Positions 35,055 through 46,479 of a stretch of DNA of 64,000 nucleotides are shown in pieces (position 1 is the first letter of the stretch; each line of letters opens with the position of its first letter). Made by a program: the position numbers and the translations under genes. The notes under the pieces are model-generated. The model was not told the origin of the DNA. It ran no database searches and was given only the letters and a program-made list of their open reading frames with translations. The DNA comes from Arbacia lixula (Eukaryota > Echinodermata > Echinoidea > Arbacioida > Arbaciidae): positions 5,290,142-5,354,141 of the forward strand of contig OZ022595.1 of the NCBI GenBank assembly GCA_963669155.1, read 5' to 3'.

Positions 35055-35180
35055 ATCTTATTAAGAGTTGCGATTGATCTGAATTGATCGCAAGTCCAAT
35101 CTCCTACCTCTTACATGTATGTAGAGAGTTAAGATTGATATCAATCGCAGTTACCTGCTTGGTATGCAATCGCAATCCAA
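35055..35180. mobile_element. GGCCCTGTCTTATAAAG-type MITE, decayed copy 2
   Basis: Contains CTTATTAAGAGTTGCGATTG, GATCGCAAGTCCAATC and GATTGATATCAATCGCA, matching the interior of 58045-58177; the outer ends are degraded. Confidence 0.55.
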
Positions 35181-35596
35181 TATGTTTCATTATAGGAAAA
35201 TACTGCTTTGCGATTCATATGACCAGTGGCAGTAGTATTTCAGTTTTTTAGATACACTGTACATGTACATGTGTTAGTTATGGGTATATATTGAGTTGTG
35301 TAGTTATGTGTTTTGAAGTAGAGGTTATGAGTGCAAACAACATATGTTTAATCACTTTAAGCAAACAAATATTTAAATGAACACACTGAAGTTGTGATAA
35401 ATCAATTTTTATTTTGACAGATTCAAAGATAAAAGTATGCACAAACAGTGCTTCATTATTAGTCCCCTGTTTTCATTTGAATACCGTAACGTATACCGTA
35501 TCTGCATCATGATGAAGTCACATTGCACACATATTGGTTGCCCATTATGTGAAAGTAACTACTTTGTCATTCACTCATCATTTAGTTTTTAAGAGC

Positions 35597-35750
35597 AGAC
35601 AGTACTAGCCAGTATGTGGACGAGACAAATCAACAGCGACTAATGTGAATACCTACAGAGTAAATTGATAGTTTCCAAGAAACAGAAAGTATGAGCCAGT
35701 ATGTGGACCAGACGAAACAACAGCGACTAATGTGAATCCCTTCCAGAATA
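35597..35750. repeat. Two-copy direct repeat, ~100-bp spacing
   Basis: AGCCAGTATGTGGACSAGAC followed by AACAGCGACTAATGTGAAT occurs twice (35609 and 35694 anchors). Confidence 0.8.
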
Positions 35751-36215
35751 AATGACGCAGCTCTCCATAAACAAAGATCACCAGACAATGACGAGTCAAC
35801 CAGATATCAAATGAGAAACAGATATATTTGCTGCCGCCTCCATCAATACGACTCTTATCGACCATACTTTGCTGAAGCCAAAACATGTATTAAACTAGCA
35901 AACAAGTATATTCAAATGACTATTTCGGTCATATTCTCTGCAAACTCTCTGCATAGATACATGTATACTGATAGTAGGTTGAAGTAGGTTTGCCTGACTT
36001 AGCAATGATTTTAATCTTCAAAATCAAAGCGAAAAATAGACAATGCCATGGAAATGGATAAAAAAAATTCTGTTTCTTGGTCAACAAATTAGAAACAGCC
36101 ATGAATACAAATCCATATAGTGACAATATACCAAATATGAATGGTATGAATGGCCATACCTACATGTAGCCTTTACTCTCAAGACCCCAATGACTAACCG
36201 AGAAACAGATTTTAC

Positions 36216-36440
36216 CTGCAAACTACCACAATGAGAGGGAGGTGAAAGACGAACTCGATGCTGCAGACGCAATCGATGAGACCCCTGGTGTAAAGCCGCC
36301 TACTACATCGCATCTTCCAAAACTGATTAAGACCAAATTTCGCCAACCTAGCGGTTACGAGCCCAGGCAATTTACGATGAAAACAAGAGCGTTGGCACTG
36401 CCATGGCCGCAGATGGAACAATATTAGGCTGAGTATGCAA
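36216..36440 (-). other. Probable 5' untranslated exon and promoter-proximal region of SLC4 gene
   Basis: The start-codon exon begins with a splice acceptor, so an upstream leader exon must exist. At 36216/36215 there is a strong donor (TTTGCAG/GTAAAAT) preceded by about 200 bp richer in G, C and CpG than its surroundings. Joining it to AAAATG leaves an in-frame TAG 29 codons before the ATG, consistent with untranslated sequence. The 5' end is unknown; 36440 is where the richer composition fades. I see no convincing TATA box. Confidence 0.4.
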
Positions 36441-36559
36441 GGCATGTAGGGAGGGACGGGAGAAATTGGCTACATGTGCCTTACGCATGTGCACTGCATA
36501 CAAGGGGTTTTAATCAATAACAGAATGTATGTGGAACACCTTGGCAAGTATGATGTACA

Positions 36560-37080
36560 CATATACACTATCTACATCATGTTTGTGCACATGACACTCA
36601 TACGTGATGTGTCCATATTTTTATAGCAGGGAAAGAAACTGCACTTGTCCTTAAAAAGTATTTTTCAGAGAAATCCTGGTGACTTTGATCACATGCACCC
36701 TTCAATAAGCCATATATAGTAAAGAGCGAGGTTTAAAAAGCCACTTCCAAGAGAACATGTATGCTCAAGCACATGACACTCACATATTGGGCTTTCAGTA
36801 TTCATTTCCAGGGAAAAACTCAGTCCTTGAAGAGTATCTTTAGAGAAAGCCTGGTAACTTTGATTATATATACATGTAGTGCTCACAGGTCAGAAAAAAT
36901 GGAGACAGAGGCAAAAGAAGCCACTCCGAAGCTACAGGTACAGCTATCTTCATAATGCACACAACACTATGAAACTCTATGGTTTCTCTTCTTCATTGCC
37001 AGGAAAGGATCTCATAATATCAAACTATACTGTAGTCCTCAGAATATCTTAATAGAAACCCTAGAAACTTTTAAGACATG
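36560..37080. repeat. Three-copy array, ~185-bp period
   Basis: GCACATGACACTCA-like anchors at 36587, 36769 and 36957 each precede a CAGGGAAA...TAGAGAAAYCCTGGTRACTTT segment. Confidence 0.75.
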
Positions 37081-37194
37081 TAGCATAACATAAATCAAGG
37101 ATATGAAGTGTACGTGCAATGGAGAACAAAGCACGGTACTGCTTCATTAGCCAAATGGCACGCTTTTTTGCTAATAGGGAACATTCCCTGGATC

Positions 37195-37370
37195 TGATCA
37201 GAGCCCTTAAAAGCAGAGTTTGGCCAACTCGGATTGAGATTTTTTCAGAAGAGGCAACATGGTACATATTATTTTGTTATCTGGTTGCCCAACATAGCAA
37301 CATGCACCATGTGGCTCCCTATTGAAACCGAGTTGGCCAAACTTTGTGTATAAAGGGCTCTGGATCTGAC
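37195..37370. repeat. ~170-bp foldback
   Basis: AGAGCCCTTAAAAGCAGAG and TTTGGCCAACTCGG at the left pair with CCGAGTTGGCCAAACTTTG and AAAGGGCTCT at the right. Inner GGCAACATGGTA also pairs. Confidence 0.85.
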
Positions 37371-37377
37371 ATACTAT

Positions 37378-37586
37378 ACTGCTCAAAGGAATTGGCATAG
37401 GGAAAGGGAAAGGGAAGGAGCCACAGTTTTAGTGGTATATTTTGTCCAGTTCAGCATGAAACATGATGCATCATGAAAGCATCATGTTTCATGCTGAACT
37501 GAACAAAATATACCGCAGTTTAAAACTGAGGCTCCTTCACTTTCTTCCCTTTCCCTTTCCCTGTGCCAATTCCTTTGATATGCAGT
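37378..37586. repeat. 209-bp near-perfect palindrome
   Basis: Arms run from CAAAGGAATTGGCATAGGG to GTTCAGCATGAAACATGATG and back with very few mismatches and a short insertion (GAAAGT) in one arm. The centre is at about 37475. It begins 8 bp after the preceding foldback. Confidence 0.92.
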
Positions 37587-38802
37587 GTACATGTACATGG
37601 TCTCTAGCAGTGTCTTCGAGATGTCTGAGTGATGATTACACCTATGAGACACACAACCATTCCAGGAGACAAGCAGGATCTCTGAGAATCGTGGTACATT
37701 CAAACATGATAAATTTCTGTGAAGACATTTTCCAGTCCCTCGCAGATCTCAGAGATACCTCCATGATGTCTCCACCGATGACACACTGAATTAAGGCAAT
37801 GGGATATGTATATGCTATTGTACGTCCATATTTACAGCACAGAAAGTGGCATAATTTTGTCCCCGCAAAACAAGAGAAAGATGGATTGTGGGGGTGGTGG
37901 ATGAAAAGGGACCAAGTGTCCCCTCTTGTTGCTGCCAGACATGTTGTTGGCAGGAGCCGCTCGATATTCATCACACAATCATAACACGGCGTATTGATCC
38001 GTCTGGTAATGGCCGTGTAAGATGAGAGATGGTGAAGGTAGTTGAGGGGGAAAATTACTTCAGGTGGCTGGGGAACCTACAGAGCGGGGCCCTATCAATC
38101 TCCCCACACAGAAAAATAGATGTGTCAAATATTGTTTTTCAGGGGGTGAACATCCTTTTCAATGTCCTCCATTCCCTGAACCTGTAATAACGCCTCCACA
38201 TACTAATTCTAATCCTACTGCCTTTTCTTATTCTAGTTCTAACCTATCATGTGATGAATTAAAATAGCAACCAGTGGAATGGTGAAATGTATGTTTGTGA
38301 TAAATTAGCAGGATTTATTAAGAGACATATGTGCTTTGGGGGTCTTTATCTCACCATTTGCTAGAATAGCAACTTTATATAAATAAACAATATATATAAC
38401 CATGGTTTATAGCTTCCACTTTATTTCTACCTTACATTCAAATACTTAATTGAATAAACAAATCAAATCTTAAAAAGAAAATTTAAATTACAGACTGACC
38501 TGGGCACATTTCAATACATAATGACAAGCACATTATCGCTCAAAATATCTTTTGAAGCGTAAATGAAATAAACAAATTATGAAGGAGAAAAACAAATTTT
38601 TCCTACAGTTAGGATATACATACATACATCCAATTTCCCTAGCAAAATCACTAGATTGGCGATGAATCAAATAAAATCTCATTGCTCAGACAAAAGTCAA
38701 CTCATGATCTCTTTTGATTTATGATAGAGTATTCATAATATATTGCTGCACTTGGAGCAGGTGGCAAGCTCTCTCCCAGTGCAAAGAGGGAACTGCAGGC
38801 GC

Positions 38803-39125
38803 TGGTAAAATGAGCCGCGCCATCCAGCCAGTTTTTCCACTTCACACGTCCGTCCCACGATCATACGTTGCATTCAGACTCGCATGATCTCCTCTGCTTC
38901 ACACAATGCATCTTTATGTACCAATGTGAACATCCAACATGAGAGGCACATTTAAAAACTGGCTGGATAGCGCAGCTCATTTTACCGGTGCTGTCCAGCC
39001 AGTATTTCCACTTCACACGTCTGTCCCACGATCATACAGTGTACAATGCGTTCAGACTCGTAAGATCTCCTCTGCTTTGTGCAATACGTGTATACTACCA
39101 ATGTGAACTTCCAACATGAGAGGTA
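38803..39125. repeat. Foldback with 33-bp TIRs plus adjoining partial direct repeat
   Basis: 38803-38836 and its inverse at 38954-38987 (GGTAAAATGAGC, CCATCCAGCCAGTTTTT) bound a 185-bp element. From 38991 a second copy of its interior (TCCAGCCAGTATTTCCAC, CACGTCTGTCCCACGATC) follows in direct orientation, 170 bp out of step. Confidence 0.8.
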
Positions 39126-39129
39126 CACT

Positions 39130-40300
39130 AGACCTACAAGCATAGCCCAAGAAAGGAACGCTTTGAAAGTGTGAATGGTTAAATTCTTAGAAAGAGGGAA
39201 GAGAGAACCGTCTACTCATGATCGAAGAGAGTCAAGATTCAGATTCCCTAGAGATGAATATTTCCAGAGTTTCAGAATAATTTCACACCTAGATAATATA
39301 TCTTGCCGGTATAGCATGTTAGCAGCATTAACCTGTGCATGTGCTTCAAATAGTAATGTCATCCATAGTGCAAGTGGGTTTTTCTTATAAATGGAACTGG
39401 ATTTAGTGCATTATTGACTCAATGGAGATGAGAAATGTGTGTGGTTTTTTTTATGAACAAGTGGTCTTTATTCAATTTACTTCCAACAGTTTTCCCACTT
39501 TACTTTAAACCTTTTTCAAGGGATACCAAAAATGGTCTTTATAGACAAATGGTCTTCCTATACAAGTGATTGCTAGAGCAGGTTTAGCTGTAATGTAGTA
39601 CCATTTTTTTTTTTTGGTAAAGTGCAAATACACTTCCCACATTTCTGGCATCGTCACCATGCTTCTGAAACTGAGGACAATTTTTGGTGTGAACCCAGCT
39701 ACAATTAGAGATTAGAAACATCGAGGCTGAGGCTCATTTAAACGATTAAATATTTATGTTACGCATCTCCAGGCTGGCAGCAGATAACGAATTCAGCTAT
39801 AGGTGGGACTGACCCTTCGATTGTAGGCAGAGCTACAAGTGAACATGACGTGAAACAGGGTATCTCTATACGTCAGCCTAACTGCAAAGACAGAGCAGAG
39901 CTTTTGTGATGAAATGATTAATCCTTTTAAGTTAACGCAGGTGTTCACAAAAGACTGTACACAATACATGTACGTGCAACAGATCAATATGCCTTTTGAA
40001 AAGACATTTTAATGAATACGAACTGACCATAAAATTTTAAGTAAGTTACTACAGACAGCACTACTGTATGTCTATCAATGATACATGTATTAATTAAAGA
40101 TAATCCCAGGCTTGACTAAATGAATTTAAATCAATAACTCTAATTATCAACACATGTACGATAAGTCCATTAGTAGAGTGTTCTATCATTTATCTACAGT
40201 TTCACTTTAGCTGTTTGCTTTGGTAATCAACTTAGTGATTGTATTCAACTATTCATAATTGTATTCTTACAGGGCATTTCTTCATATTTTATATTCAAGA
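39130..40300. other. No gene seen
   Basis: AT-rich, upstream of the SLC4 gene. A short frame at 39175-39390 has no recognisable domain. No repeat identified. Confidence 0.45.
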
Positions 40301-40469
40301 GTATGACTTTGTTTCATGAACACCACTCAAAGCACCTTCCACTCTCTTTTTTTCATTTCCTTTTCCTCCTAAGTATGTTTCTCGTAATTGTTCACAACCC
40401 AGTTTCTTTTCCTTTCCTTTCTTCAATCATGCTCATTATCCATTGCCCTCTTTCCCTTTCCTTTTCCTG

Positions 40470-40827
40470 CACCCCCCCCCCCCCCCACACACACACACAT
40501 TCTCTCTCTCTCTATCTCTCTCTCTCTCTCTCTCTATCTCTGTTTCTATATTAATTTTCATGCTTCTTTCATTAACCCTTTTAAATAAGGTCACCCACTA
40601 CATCTATACAGCTTATAGTTACCCTGCCTGTAATGCGTATCTCTCTGTCACTCTATTTCCATCTCACTCTATTTCCATCTCCGTCTGACTGTGTTTCTCA
40701 GTTTCTCTCGTCTCTCACTAACCCTATTAAATGAAAATGTGATTCACTGTAGCCATTAACTGAACCTTAGGTGTTATTGTGTCTCTCACATCTCTCTCTC
40801 CTCTCCCTCTCCCTCCTCTCTCTCCCT

Positions 40828-40900
<73 letters not shown>

Positions 40901-41045
40901 TCTCTCTCTCCCTCTCTCCCTCTCCCTCTCCCTCCTCTCTCTCTCTCTCTCCCCCTCTCCCTCTCCCTCTCCCTCTCCCTCTCCCTCTCCCTCTCTTCCT
41001 CCTTCTCTCCATCTCCCTCTCTTTCTCTCTGTCTCTCTATCTGCT
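40470..41045. repeat. C tract and (CT)n/(CCCTCT)n microsatellites
   Basis: A 15-base C run with CA repeats (40473-40500), CT repeats to 40545, then a 260-bp CTCTCCC-rich array (40780-41045). Confidence 0.9.
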
Positions 41046-41349
41046 CTGTATCTGTATGTCTCCTGAGAGCCCTATCAGCAGGTGATGCACTGCACTCTAG
41101 ACCTATTCAGTTCATGGCCATTATCTCTACAGATCTCTCTCTGCTCTTTTTCTCTCATCTCCAGCTGCCGATCATTAGGTAATCCATAAAACTCTACAGT
41201 TCGACCTTGTTCTCATGAACCACACATCATATACTCCTTTCTATGATCTTTGTATCTTCCACAGAAAGAATCAAGCACTTTTCAACAATTCACCGAAACG
41301 TAAATTGAGTTCATGGCTATGAGGCTGAAAACCAAACCTGTGTTTCTCT

Positions 41350-41580
41350 TCCTCTATCTCTACCACTCCGCCTTCTTCTTTGTATCTACTTAGTTTCCGT
41401 TACCTAGCTTTGTTTAGCCTGTACAGACAGTAGTTTCTAAGTTAACCGTTTGTGAATGCACTCTACCACTCCCGCCTTCTTTGTTGTATCTACTTAGTTT
41501 CCTTAATCTAGCTTTGTCAAGCCTGAACGTGACATACAGACACCAGGTTCTACGTTAACCGTTTGTGTATGCAGATTGTA
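41350..41580. repeat. Two-copy direct repeat, ~105-bp spacing
   Basis: CTCTACCACTCC...GTATCTACTTAGTTTCC...CTAGCTTTGT...GTTAACCGTTTGTG occurs twice in the same order. Confidence 0.8.
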
Positions 41581-42227
41581 AATGTGAACACACCATACAG
41601 GTAATGACATAACAAGTGCAAGGAGGACAGGCAGAATATGAACCTCCAAAATTAATTCTGCTCGAGTTGGATCTCTGTTCTAAGGTAGAGCAATAAAGAA
41701 ACGGAAAATATCACTTGAAGAGACACAGTGTGTCGAGAATGAATAATTCAATATTCAGAAAGGTAAGAGAGATGTACTTCACTGTCAATTTTAAGAATAT
41801 GTATTATAGTTTCTACATAAACATGCCTTCAACCACACCATACATTTTTTCTTCAGAATTGCCTCTTTATCCTGAAATATTTATATTATTCATCCTACAT
41901 GTAAATATGACTTCCCTTGGCGACTGTCCTTGCTCTAATGCTATCTGATACCATCTTTCTGGATAGAACTTGCCCTGATAGAGGCTGCTTTTGATAAATA
42001 TCTGGGAAAATTGAAAAAGCAGATGAGCAAAAGCTGGAGGATCAAAACTGTCATAAGAAATAGAATAGAAATAGAATAAGTCATAAGAAAATTGTGGAGG
42101 TTTTTCCACTTTTTAATTCAATAATGCTTACTTAATTGATGTGAAAAAGGGAATCTCTTTCCAAAGGTTTGTTTATCATCTTCACAGCAAATACCTGTTG
42201 TTGCATTTTATCCTATATTCTGCAAGA

Positions 42228-42458
42228 GGGCAATTTCACAGGTTTGGTTTAAGTTGTGTAACATGAGCAACCAAAGCTTCTTTATTCTATATTGTTATAG
42301 TTTTGCACAAATTATGTAAATAATTATTTAGGAAGCAAACAGTCCACCTTTACAGGACACGCAATCATATCCTCAGCACAGAAACTTCTTTTTCAATCAA
42401 ATAAAGAACTTTTGGTTACTCACGTTGCACAACGTTAACCAAACCTGTGGAATTGCCC
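42228..42458. mobile_element. 231-bp MITE-like element with ~60-bp TIRs
   Basis: GGGCAATTTCACAGGTTTGG at the left end is inverted at the right end (CCAAACCTGTGGAATTGCCC). Inner AGCAACCAAAGCTTCTTTATT also pairs with AATAAAGAACTTTTGGTTAC. Confidence 0.8.
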
Positions 42459-42539
42459 ATTATACCTTTTTTTGCTTTCGAAATTGATAATTTCTTCCCC
42501 AAACTCGATAATTATCTAGCCTTTAACCCTTAATGTGCA

Positions 42540-44090
42540 ACTAATGGATTATTTTACCATCAATATACACAAATCACATAGAGCAGCATTTTATCTGGCA
42601 TATAAAAGGTTGGGTCACTGTCATTAGTATTTCAGCAATGCTCTCTATTGGCCACACAGTGCTCCTTTGAATAATCGGCCTGCCCTGGAACGCAACACAG
42701 CTATCCATCATAATCAGAACCATAATGAGGCACTAGATGTTCGTATCCGGATAGCAACCTGCGACTCGGAAACCTTCCTCCAGTCCGTACGGACCACACC
42801 AGCAATTTCACGCATAAGTGACACATTATCGCATTAAAAACACATGAATACATCAGTACCGCTGTATAACACATGTACCGGTGCATAATTTGTAGAGGGC
42901 TACAATGTGTAGCACACTGTAATTGAATATATACAGTATGCGTACATGTGTCTCTCAAAAGGTCACCACTGATGGGAAGATGGATTGAGTACGCTCAGAA
43001 TTTTCAATTTGTATCTAGGGTTCACTGTGCTAGTCCAATATGATGCAGGCGTAAGTGGTTCCCACATACACTGTAGACAAGTTGTGTGATCACTTGCACC
43101 ACCCAAAAGAAGAAGTTTATTTTGAGATATATACAGACCTCATCAGTGACATAAATACATGAAAAACATCCTACTCTGATGTTTGCCTCTTCGGCTCAAC
43201 TTCTGTGAAAATTACAGTTGTAATGCACAGCGATATATTCTTCTTTCTTAGATTATCATAACTTGGGTCATTTAGAAGTTCTTCAGGCAGAATGTATAGA
43301 AGAATTGATGAAATTTAATCTCCGGATGTTCATGAATAATGTGCATGTACATATAGTCTAGAATGTATTAGTGTAGAAGGCACCATAAGAATTTTCAAAC
43401 TTGACTCCATGTACAATGTATGGTAGCAATACCCAAATACAGTAAACTCTCCGCAGATATTGCTTTTATGTTCATGACTCAACTTTGCATCGCCACTGTC
43501 ACTGGTATGCTAGTCCTGAACATGAATGTACCATCCATTCAGTGCATGACTACATACATTAACATGTCGTCTGTAAAGTCCTTTTCCTATACTCAGTATG
43601 CATTACTACATCAGCATGCATGCATGTTGTAAGCAGGTAGTAAAGCAAAATAACTCAAACCCTATCCTATATTTTTAGCTCCTGAGCTATATTTACGAAG
43701 CCTGGTTATGCATTCAGCTAGATGCATATTTAGTATAAACTAATTATCCTAGGAAGGTTTGTGTTTATGGCTCCAGATCTCTTTACACATGTGCATCTCA
43801 GCTACACTGAACCACAAGCAGGAATAACCTAACTGCATGTACTACCCATAATGCACCACTGATCAATGGTGTGAGACGCGTCTGGATTCAGCTATTGATC
43901 CCTACAGAGAGACGCATTAGGCAGAGTTTTATACAATTTACCCCTTAACACGTCATCCCGAGAGCTGGACTTCAAGTAATGTGATCGCAAGGTCAACATC
44001 AATTACCCATGATGCAACACAGGTTGACGGTTTCAAACAACCTTACGCAGGAATGCGCTGTTTGGATCCGTGTAATGCAAGACATGGAGA
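42540..44090. other. No gene seen
   Basis: No exon, RNA gene or array recognised. Frames here are short and chance-like. Confidence 0.45.
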
Positions 44091-44202
44091 GGCATGGAAA
44101 ACACTGTGTCCTTCATAATTGATTTCCTCACACATCATACTGTGACTTCACATAACAAGAACCACAGGATCCAAACTAAATTACCCATGAGGCAACACAG
44201 AT

Positions 44203-44204
44203 GC

Positions 44205-44262
<58 letters not shown>
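44203..44262. repeat. (GT)n microsatellite
   Basis: About 29 uninterrupted GT units, then degenerate GT-rich sequence to 44360. Confidence 0.95.
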
Positions 44263-44266
<4 letters not shown>

Positions 44267-44763
44267 CTGTATAATTATGTGTGAATATTTCTGTCTGTAT
44301 TGTGTGTGTGCATGTTTGTGTGAACGTTTCTGTCTGTAAGTCTGTCTATATGTGTGTTCAAGATCGGTAAGGGCAAGTAAGAGGGGAGGAAGAAGGGCGC
44401 ACAATGTAACTATCCTACTTTCCTTATCCGTGGAATGGCATCCACTGGTAATCCAGAACTCCCACACCCCGTACTGTAAACAAGCACCGTTCTCACAAGT
44501 CGATCACACTTGTACATCCCATACACGTGTGGTGCGCATTATGCTAACCACCAGGACTGGGCCAACATGAATTACCCACCCTCCTACACGCTGAGTCACC
44601 TCCATACATTATGCGGGGACATAGGAAACCTTGACACGACCTCGTGTGTTGGTATGTGGGCAGGCCGGGTAGGTTAACATCTGGAGCGGATAGCAATGAA
44701 CTTCTGTGGACGTGATCAGGGCATGTACCCTCACATGCTCTCCCCTCCCCACTACCACAAACA

Positions 44764-45185
44764 ATTATGTTAGGATGCCATGTCACATCTATATCTAATA
44801 GATCTAATGTATTACACAGTCTTTTACAGAGAATTATGTCAGGATGCAATGTAACATCATCTAATAGATCTAATAGACCCAATATATTGCACAGTATTTC
44901 GCAGACAATTACGTTAGAATGCAATGTGACATATCTAATATATTTAGATCCAATGTCTTTCACAGTTTTTCACAGAGAGTTATGTTCGGATGCGATGTCA
45001 CATCATGTAATATATCTAATAGATCCAATGTTTTAAACTGTCTTTCACAGAGAATTATGTTAGGATGCGATGTCACATCATTTAATAGATCTAATAGATC
45101 CAACAGTTTCAACAACCTTTCTCAGACGATCATGTTAGGATGCAAGTCACATCACTTAATAGATCCAACGTATTACAGTCTGTTC
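44764..45185. repeat. Six-copy tandem array, 69-76 bp units
   Basis: ATTATGTTAGGATGC-like starts at 44764, 44833, 44908, 44979, 45053 and 45129. Each unit contains ATGTCACATC, TCTAATAGATCTAATAGATC and CACAG. Short open frames through it are by-products. Confidence 0.92.
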
Positions 45186-45526
45186 TATCTCTCTTCTGTC
45201 AGTTGATCTACATGTATCCATCTATCTATATGTCCATTTACATGTATCTACTTAAAGATCTAACTATCGAACATCTTCACCTGATGGCTGTTTTGAAGTT
45301 GATACCTTGGGCAATTTCCTCTCCCTCTCTTATGTCCATTACGTAAAGGCCTTTTGCCAATCATTCTATTATTCCATCTACACGTATCTATCCATTCTTA
45401 CTCAACTTACACTACCATGTATGACTACGTTACCATCTTCACCTGATAGCTGTTTTGGATCTAATCTTTGATTCTCCCTTTCACCCTACCCCTGTTCCCC
45501 CTCTCTCTATCCCTCTCTTTCCACCT

Positions 45527-45529
<3 letters not shown>

Positions 45530-45590
<61 letters not shown>

Positions 45591-45650
45591 CTCCCTCCCT
45601 CTCTCTCTCTCTCTCTCTCTTCCCCCCTCTCCCTCCTCCTCCTCTTCTCC
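45530..45650. repeat. (CT)n microsatellite
   Basis: CT dinucleotide array with CCCTCC interruptions. Confidence 0.95.
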
Positions 45651-45677
45651 TCTCACACACATGCCCTCTGTCTCATA

Positions 45678-46020
45678 AACCCCTTTCATATACACCGCCT
45701 ATCCGCAAAAAGGGCACAACATTTGCGGCAATTTTGCAGACGCACTACCGATAGATATGAACGGGAATCGCTCAATTAATGCGGTATTTGCTTCCTCCTT
45801 TTTTGCGCTTATTTTGCGGCTTTTTCGTGGATCGATACCTAGTAATAATACCGCAATATTGCGGTATGCGATACTTGCAAACTGCGTCTGCAACATTACT
45901 GTACGGCTTTTTGGGTACCTGTATATATGAACGGTGCTTTTGCAGCTCACTGGGAACTTGATCACCGACGTGCATCGGTAATAATAGCGCTATGTGGTAT
46001 ATGAACGGGCCTATAGGGTG
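45678..46020. mobile_element. Mosaic element with repeated TATGAACGG words
   Basis: The outer ends CCCCTTTCATATACACCGCC and GTGGTATATGAACGGGCC are imperfectly inverted. TATGAACGG recurs inside (45754, 45925) and at the right end (45999), and the interior holds a perfect 20-bp palindrome ATACCGCAATATTGCGGTAT. Higher CpG content than its flanks. Non-coding. Confidence 0.55.
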
Positions 46021-46215
46021 TGAAAGCACTTCTATTCAGGTCAGGCTCACACATTTCAATTCAGTGCAATCCACTATCTAGCCACTTAAACAATTTAGTG
46101 AAAGGTTAGAAAAACATCACCTGCTCATATCTACCCGCAGAACACGTTAAACCAATCATCTATACACTCCCTCCTCCATACCCCACTCTCATCTTCTCAC
46201 TGCCTTCCCCTGCCT

Positions 46216-46216
<1 letters not shown>

Positions 46217-46278
<62 letters not shown>

Positions 46279-46398
46279 TCTCTCACTCTCTCTTTCTCTC
46301 TCTCACTCTCTCTCTCTCACACACACACACACATACACACACACACACACTAAAGCCCAACCATAGGTGGCAAGCATTCTCTCTTTCTAACAGTATCT

Positions 46399-46470
<72 letters not shown>
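46217..46470. repeat. (CT)n then (CA)n microsatellites
   Basis: CT array to about 46318, a CA run to 46352, a 45-bp unique spacer, then a second CA run to 46467. AAGCMYAACSATAGGTGGCAAGCATTCTC-like words flank both CA runs, suggesting that a CA-containing unit was duplicated. Confidence 0.85.
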
Positions 46471-46471
<1 letters not shown>

Positions 46472-46479
46472 TCACTTAC

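Noticed and set aside
36212..36445. 77-codon minus-strand frame in the putative SLC4 leader exon
   Set aside because: It leaves the exon in a phase that does not match the ATG frame of the next exon, so untranslated leader is the better reading.
44764..45185. Array considered as a CRISPR
   Set aside because: Units are diverged, contiguous tandem repeats without unique spacers, in an animal genome.
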